A stretch of DNA of 64,000 bases from Spirodela intermedia (Eukaryota; Streptophyta; Magnoliopsida; Alismatales; Araceae). The notes below the pieces were generated by a model, which saw only the letters and a list, made by a program, of their open reading frames with translations, had not been told where the DNA came from and searched no databases. The stretch covers positions 5,625,501 to 5,689,500 of the forward strand of contig LR746268.1 of assembly GCA_902729315.2 (NCBI GenBank). Reading direction: 5' to 3'. The position numbers were made by a program, and so were the translations under genes. Shown in pieces: positions 59,352-64,000 of the stretch (its first letter is position 1; every line of letters begins with the position of its first letter).

Positions 59352-62300
59352 ATGGACAACGTGGGAGGAATTACGTCGGCTTCGTCCTTGTCTTCTGCGG
59401 GTGACGCCGCATCGTACCCTTCCATCCTCCATAATTATCCCCTCTTCTCGGCGATTCTCGCCTTCGCCATCGCCCAGTCTACCAAGATCTTCACTACTCG
59501 GTACGTTCATACACTTTCCAAGTCGACGATTTCAATGCTGAGGGCCGATTGATCTTCCTCCCTCTCTTTCTCTTATTTTTTTATTCACCGGAGGGGTTCG
59601 GTTCCTGCCCTCCTTCGACATGGCTTGTTTTTATCTTTCTGGTGTTGTCTTGCCTGTTTTCTCGTCCTCTTTTCATTTCGACGATCGTCCGTTGTCTCTC
59701 CCGGTGTTTAGTTTAGCGACAACTTTGATCTGAACGCTTTACCGGTAAGGAATTATAAATGCTCGTCGCTTCAGACGACAAGCAGCTAGCTTCACCACGA
59801 TCCAGGAGACGTCTTATTTGATACTGTAATCATCTGTTTCCAACCGTGTTTTGGGCTCTGTTGTGTCTCTTTCATAATTACCGGACGTCTCTGCGCGCTA
59901 TTAACGACTCATAAGACATCTAGGAATCAATTTTATATCAAACTTCTCGCATTAAGTGGGATCTGGAATATTTTAGGAATTTACTTGAGCCGCATTTCGA
60001 ATACACACTCCTGCTGCACACGTATGTTAGCGTCGTGATTTTGGAAAAGACTGGGAAATTCTCGAGTTTTCTTCTAGTTAAAGTGTACCAGGGACTTGCA
60101 TCAAGTAGAAGAATAAGCGAGTCCAGGAAGGTAGATCGTGAAGGAAAGTAAACAGTTCTCAAAATTTATTCACCTTCAACTGAAAATACCTCGGAGGCCA
60201 ATGACTTGAGCTTGGAAATTTACGAATACAGCATGATCCTCCGACAAGTTATCTAATGAAATGAGGATCATGGTATTGAGTGATCTTGCTGGACTTGAAC
60301 TGGGATGTTCCACGCATTTGTCCCGCCCCTCCTCCCATTGTAAGGTAAGGTCAACGTAAAACATCACTAACACCGAGGTCAGTTGGTTGAGCCCAACTCG
60401 TGGACTTTTCTAGTTAACAACCTTTTATTTTCATGATTTGAGGAGCTGCGAAAATAAGTATTCATTGTAGTACACTGGTATAGACTGAATGCTGGTTAAT
60501 TCACATGGCCCGGGTGAGGAAATCTTAGTCCGTAGGGAAAACTAGAAAAGAGTAAGAAAGTGATAGGATCTAATAAATTCCTATTTCGTTTCTTTACTCG
60601 TTCTTCTTTCTCGGCTACCAACCCGCGAAATAACCCTCGTTAGCCTCCTTTTTATTTCAGGATTGTCATTTTCTCCTTGTTTACACCCCTAGTTATTAGC
60701 AGACAGCTCCATGGCCGGTCGAACTTGCTTCCAGAAATTATCCCAAACTGGAAATCTGTTCATGTGAAGTCAACGTATAGTTTTGATCCTGTTGCATCAT
60801 CACCTTGAACTGCCATTTGTTTAATTTTTTGGTATACACGAATTAATCGATATTATGAGATTTCTTAGATAATTCAGGTAGATGCATTCTTTTACTTAAT
60901 CTTTCTCCTGTGAGTTCAAATTTATTATTTCTAGACTTTCAGGTGTAAAGAAGGACGCTGGGATGCTAAGCAACTCATTGCATCTGGTGGGATGCCGTCA
61001 TCTCATTCCGCTACTGTTACAGCTCTTGCTATATCTGTTGGGTTACAAGATGGCTTTGGTGGATCAATATTTGCCACTGCAGCGATTTTTGCGTGTATTG
61101 TGAGTCGAATGCTCCATTTTTTGTACTATTCATCTTGTCCACCGTGAATATATTAGCCTGCGTGGTTGCTTTTGGATGCTCTTCATAGTTGACTCCTGGC
61201 AAGTCTCTTTTTACTAAATTTCGCCATAAGCTGATTATCTATCTAACTATCTTCGAGCTCCATTGTTACCATGTGAATTTTGGCCTAAATTGGTGGACAT
61301 ATTTGGCTATGTAGTAAGACATCAGAAAACTGTCAAGTTAAAATCAGTTCTACGTATATTCTCTAGTACCATCTCCTGCACTGCCCTAGTCCATCGAAGG
61401 AGTTGGGATCTATCATGTCTTCCTTTATGTTAATGCAGCAAATCCTCGTTTTTCTATCTGTGAATATTTTGGCTGAATATTTTAAGCCTTTTTAATTTTA
61501 ATGGGGATTTTTAACTTCAGATTAGTTGACAGGTAATGCATGATGCGTTTGGGGTGAGATTACATGCTGGAAAGCAGGCAGAGGTAATGTTCAGTCTCCT
61601 GTGGACTTTTCCAATTCATAAATGCTCGAAAATCATAAATAATCACGTTTTCCTTCTTTTCCTTTTATTTTCAATGCTTGACGTCATCTATGACTGAGAA
61701 TTTTCCACTTTTAACTAAAAATGCATGCGAGAACCACACCATATTGCATACATATCTTGGAAGTAAGCATAAGTTTAATGGGTATGCCAAATCACCCTTG
61801 GGACTAAAATCTATACCCAGATAAGCAGTATAGTCGAAATAATTTTTAATTATTAATTATTTTATATTTTACCTTTCTACTCAGAGTCAGAATAAAATTT
61901 CACGGGTATATCATAATCCAACAGAAAGTTAGATCCACATTATCATGATACTAGTCACAGTTTAGCTTGATCAGTTTCACTGCGAGGATCTCTGGATAAA
62001 AGGAACTTTTCTTCCGATTATTTTGGCTTTATTATAAATATCGATTTCTGACCTTACTGATTCTCCGCAGTTCATGTGGAACGTCACATCCATGATAATT
62101 AGAAAAATAATTCTATTGTCAAACAGGACAGCGCCTAATCAGAAAATTTCATTCTAAAAAATAATTGACTTAAATGGACAGAGAATATTCCTGGAAGGTA
62201 TTCCTTTATTAATGGCGTTCCAATTATCGATGATTTTTCTTAGAGTAGATATTCTTGGACGAGGATCTTATGCCATCTTGATGAAGCCATAGGCTTCTAA

Positions 62301-62846
62301 CAAATGTCAGAATATTTACAGGAAACTAAAACAAAAAAATTGTTTCCTTTAATTTTTTTTCAACTTCAAAGTGCAACACTTAGTTATTGTCTATTCCTAA
62401 AGATGCTCACTTTTTGTGCATACATGCGGTGCAATAAATGTGACTGGGTATTCCCAAGAATTCAACGTGTCAAAGAGATCCGCGACTTCGTTCCTGAAAA
62501 TTGACGTTTTTGCTTTGATGATTTCATTTATTCTGGTCTCGTTAGGCAAATTCGGCTCAAATATGATGTCCCCGCAGGTTTTGAATCAGATTGTGTATGA
62601 ACTCCCTCCGGAGCACCCTTTAGCTGAAACAAGACCACTGCGAGAACTCCTCGGGCACACTCCCCTTCAGGTTCGGCTGGTTTCCTCCCCCTCTAGGGAA
62701 CGCCTTATTTAACCACTGGAAGATTTGACTAACCGTCGCTGCCTCTGCCTTTCTCGCATCCATCCCAGGTTATCGCCGGTGGTTTGCTGGGATTCCTCAC
62801 CGCTACTATAGCGTACACGATCCGCATCGCTGGAATTCATACTTAG
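59352..62846 (+). CDS. DUF212 membrane protein (acid phosphatase/vanadium haloperoxidase-related)
   Basis: Five exons (59352-59500, 60943-61099, 61533-61583, 62578-62670, 62769-62846) join in phase to 175 residues. The family blocks are in order: YPLFSAILAFAIAQSTKIFT, KEGRWDAKQLIASGGMPSSH, SATVTALAISVGLQDGFGGS, VMHDAFGVRLHAGKQAEVLN, ELPPEHPLAETRPLRELLGH and VIAGGLLGFLTATIAY. The GGMPSSHSA motif recalls PAP2-type phosphatases, but the full catalytic set of that superfamily is not visible in this short protein. It is predicted to have about four membrane segments. Plant members are mostly uncharacterised. The start at 59352 is the first ATG in frame that fits family length. Intron 1 (1.4 kb) holds no further gene that I can support. 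Confidence 0.93.
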
Positions 62847-63459
62847 ACGACCGGGTTCGATACCAACCAACAACCCCATATATCGATTCAAATTGGTAAT
62901 CGCTGTGCTCCTGAAACTCGTTGCTTTTCGATGTTGCCATGATTTATAGGCTCCCTGTTGTATTCTGTCGCTGATCAATTCCTGGTGAATGAAGTGTTTG
63001 ATTCCACTAGTGAAAGTCCTTCACCGCGCGTATACTGCTAAATGTGCCAATTTCAGTAGTCTGTTATCCGCAATTAGATTAGGATTGCGTCGGGTGGTCG
63101 GATCGAACCACCTTGGTGACCTGGAGGACTAATTTATGCACTTTCCTAGGTCAAAATTGGTGGGGTCCAGTTGACTATTATAGGAATGTTATGGCGGAGT
63201 CAGAATCCCTCCAGAAGTCAAGTCAGATGCGCGGGTAATAATTCTATAGCTACAGAAGATGGACAAACGCATGAAATATATATTCTATAACTTGGGGCGC
63301 AAAGTGTATGAACATCTTGAGGGATTTATAAAAATAAATAAATAAATAAATATATCGATATATTTGAGTACGCTTTGTACACTATAAGGTATTGGAAGAA
63401 ACTAGCAGTGCTTTGCTCAATTACTCAACTTTTTTCAAACCCGTGTGAAAGCCTCGCAT
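62847..63459. other. Convergent 3' flanks of DUF212 and monooxygenase genes
   Basis: The two genes end tail to tail. An AAAT microsatellite lies at about 63331-63351. A perfect 6-bp stem hairpin (GGTGGT/ACCACC, about 63096-63115) is visible. No gene is present. Confidence 0.45.
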
Positions 63460-64000
63460 CTATTCGGAGACAATACTCCTTCCTAATATTCGGGAGAACA
63501 CCCTTTTCATCTCGTCAACGGCATTACTGCCCACTTTGGCGGTCGCCCTCCAAGCAATGTGGTCATCAGGTCTGACCATGATGGCCCCATCGCTGGTAAT
63601 CTGGCAAGTCTCCCACCATGACGGCGAGGGCTTAACTTCCTCTACATCCATGTAGTTGTCCCATGGCTCCAGCGCCCGGCCACTTCCACTCTGGTGTTCA
63701 TCAAACGAACCATGAGGCCACATGGTGCAAACCTTGAGCACCACTCCGAAGTCTCGAGCCACCCTGAAAGCAGACAGTGCAAGATCATAGGATTCCTTCA
63801 CTGGAGCTATGATGAGGAGGAACTCGAGTTTATCCGCAGGTACAAGATCCAAGGTAGATAGAATGTCCTGCAAATGAGACGGCCCTTAGACAAGAGGGGA
63901 AGCCACAACAAGAGGCGAGAGACTCAGATGTATCAAACCTTGTCGCCAGATGCGTTCAGTAATCTCACAGGCATATGTGGTATGCGTGATCCAGGCTCTG
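63460..64000 (-). CDS. FAD-dependent monooxygenase, C-terminal part (cut by window edge)
   Basis: Two exons are visible: 64000-63939 (running off the window) and 63867-63460, which ends at the stop codon. The joined product reads EPGSRIPHMPVRLLNASGDK, then DILSTLDLVPADKLEFLLII and, near the end, GAIMVRPDDHIAWRA. This is the thioredoxin-like C-terminal domain of the PheA/TfdB class of FAD aromatic hydroxylases, where the PGSR-PH and VRPD-H-AWR signatures are standard. It resembles the Arabidopsis EMB2421-type plant protein as I remember it. The FAD-binding N-terminal domain lies beyond 64000, so start and length are unknown and the substrate cannot be inferred. Confidence 0.85.

Noticed and set aside
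62850-62880. GGTTCGATACC resembling a tRNA B-box
   Set aside because: The flanking bases do not form the T-stem, and no A-box lies at tRNA distance.
1-64000. CRISPR arrays, bacterial operons, insertion sequences or a plasmid origin
   Set aside because: None is seen. Every confident gene is a spliced or plant-family nuclear gene, and the repeats are microsatellites, LTRs or tandem duplications.

Overview
The window is nuclear DNA of a flowering plant. The genes are split by many introns with AT-rich interiors and mostly GT-AG borders. The proteins belong to land-plant families: an RPK2-type LRR receptor kinase, NEF1, a CERK1-type LysM receptor kinase, chalcone synthase, plant RECQ5 and a BPP-type basic serine/proline-rich protein. 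A degraded Ty1-copia element and long GA microsatellites fill the one gene-poor stretch. The species cannot be named from the sequence. Splice models were built by hand, using reading-frame phase and remembered homologues. Most close exactly in phase, which is the main support for them.

Layout, left to right. 9-3110 (-) is an intronless RPK2-like receptor kinase. 4399-6636 (-) is SDHAF2 in five short exons, which is easily mistaken for empty DNA. 7615-10014 (+) is an RNF4-like RING E3 ligase whose first exon was not found. It shares a divergent promoter with SDHAF2. 10372-16063 (-) is NEF1, a multi-pass membrane protein needed for pollen exine. 16464-18496 (-) is a membrane-anchored kinase-like protein with several catalytic residues changed. 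18497-20605 has no recognised gene but holds a dense cluster of GGCCCA/TGGGCC elements. 20606-23208 (-) is a short-chain dehydrogenase. 23737-32404 (-) is a 12-exon CERK1-like chitin receptor kinase. 34430-35712 (-) is chalcone synthase.

36300-44300 is repeat-rich. A GA microsatellite of about 550 bp is followed by a decayed copia element (37636-42160) with recognisable LTRs, primer-binding site, gag, reverse transcriptase and RNase H remnants. About 2.3 kb of other sequence is nested inside it. That insert carries a U6/7SL-type promoter motif pair followed by hairpins and a T-run. 44298-49689 (+) is a BPP-like protein with five 64-residue repeats and a CaaX-like C-terminus. 50065-58682 (+) is a 20-exon RECQ5 helicase with E2F-like sites just upstream. 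59352-62846 (+) is a DUF212 protein. 63460-64000 (-) is the 3' end of an FAD-dependent monooxygenase cut by the window edge.

The genes are ordinary plant neighbours rather than a co-functional cluster. The items most worth a second look are the 109-bp tandem duplication that multiplies a splice acceptor in the CERK1-like gene, the predicted 5-nt microexon in the same gene, the pseudokinase-like protein, the in-frame repeat expansion and CaaX tail of the BPP-like protein, the GC-AG intron in RECQ5, and the possible Pol III transcription unit inside the retroelement.
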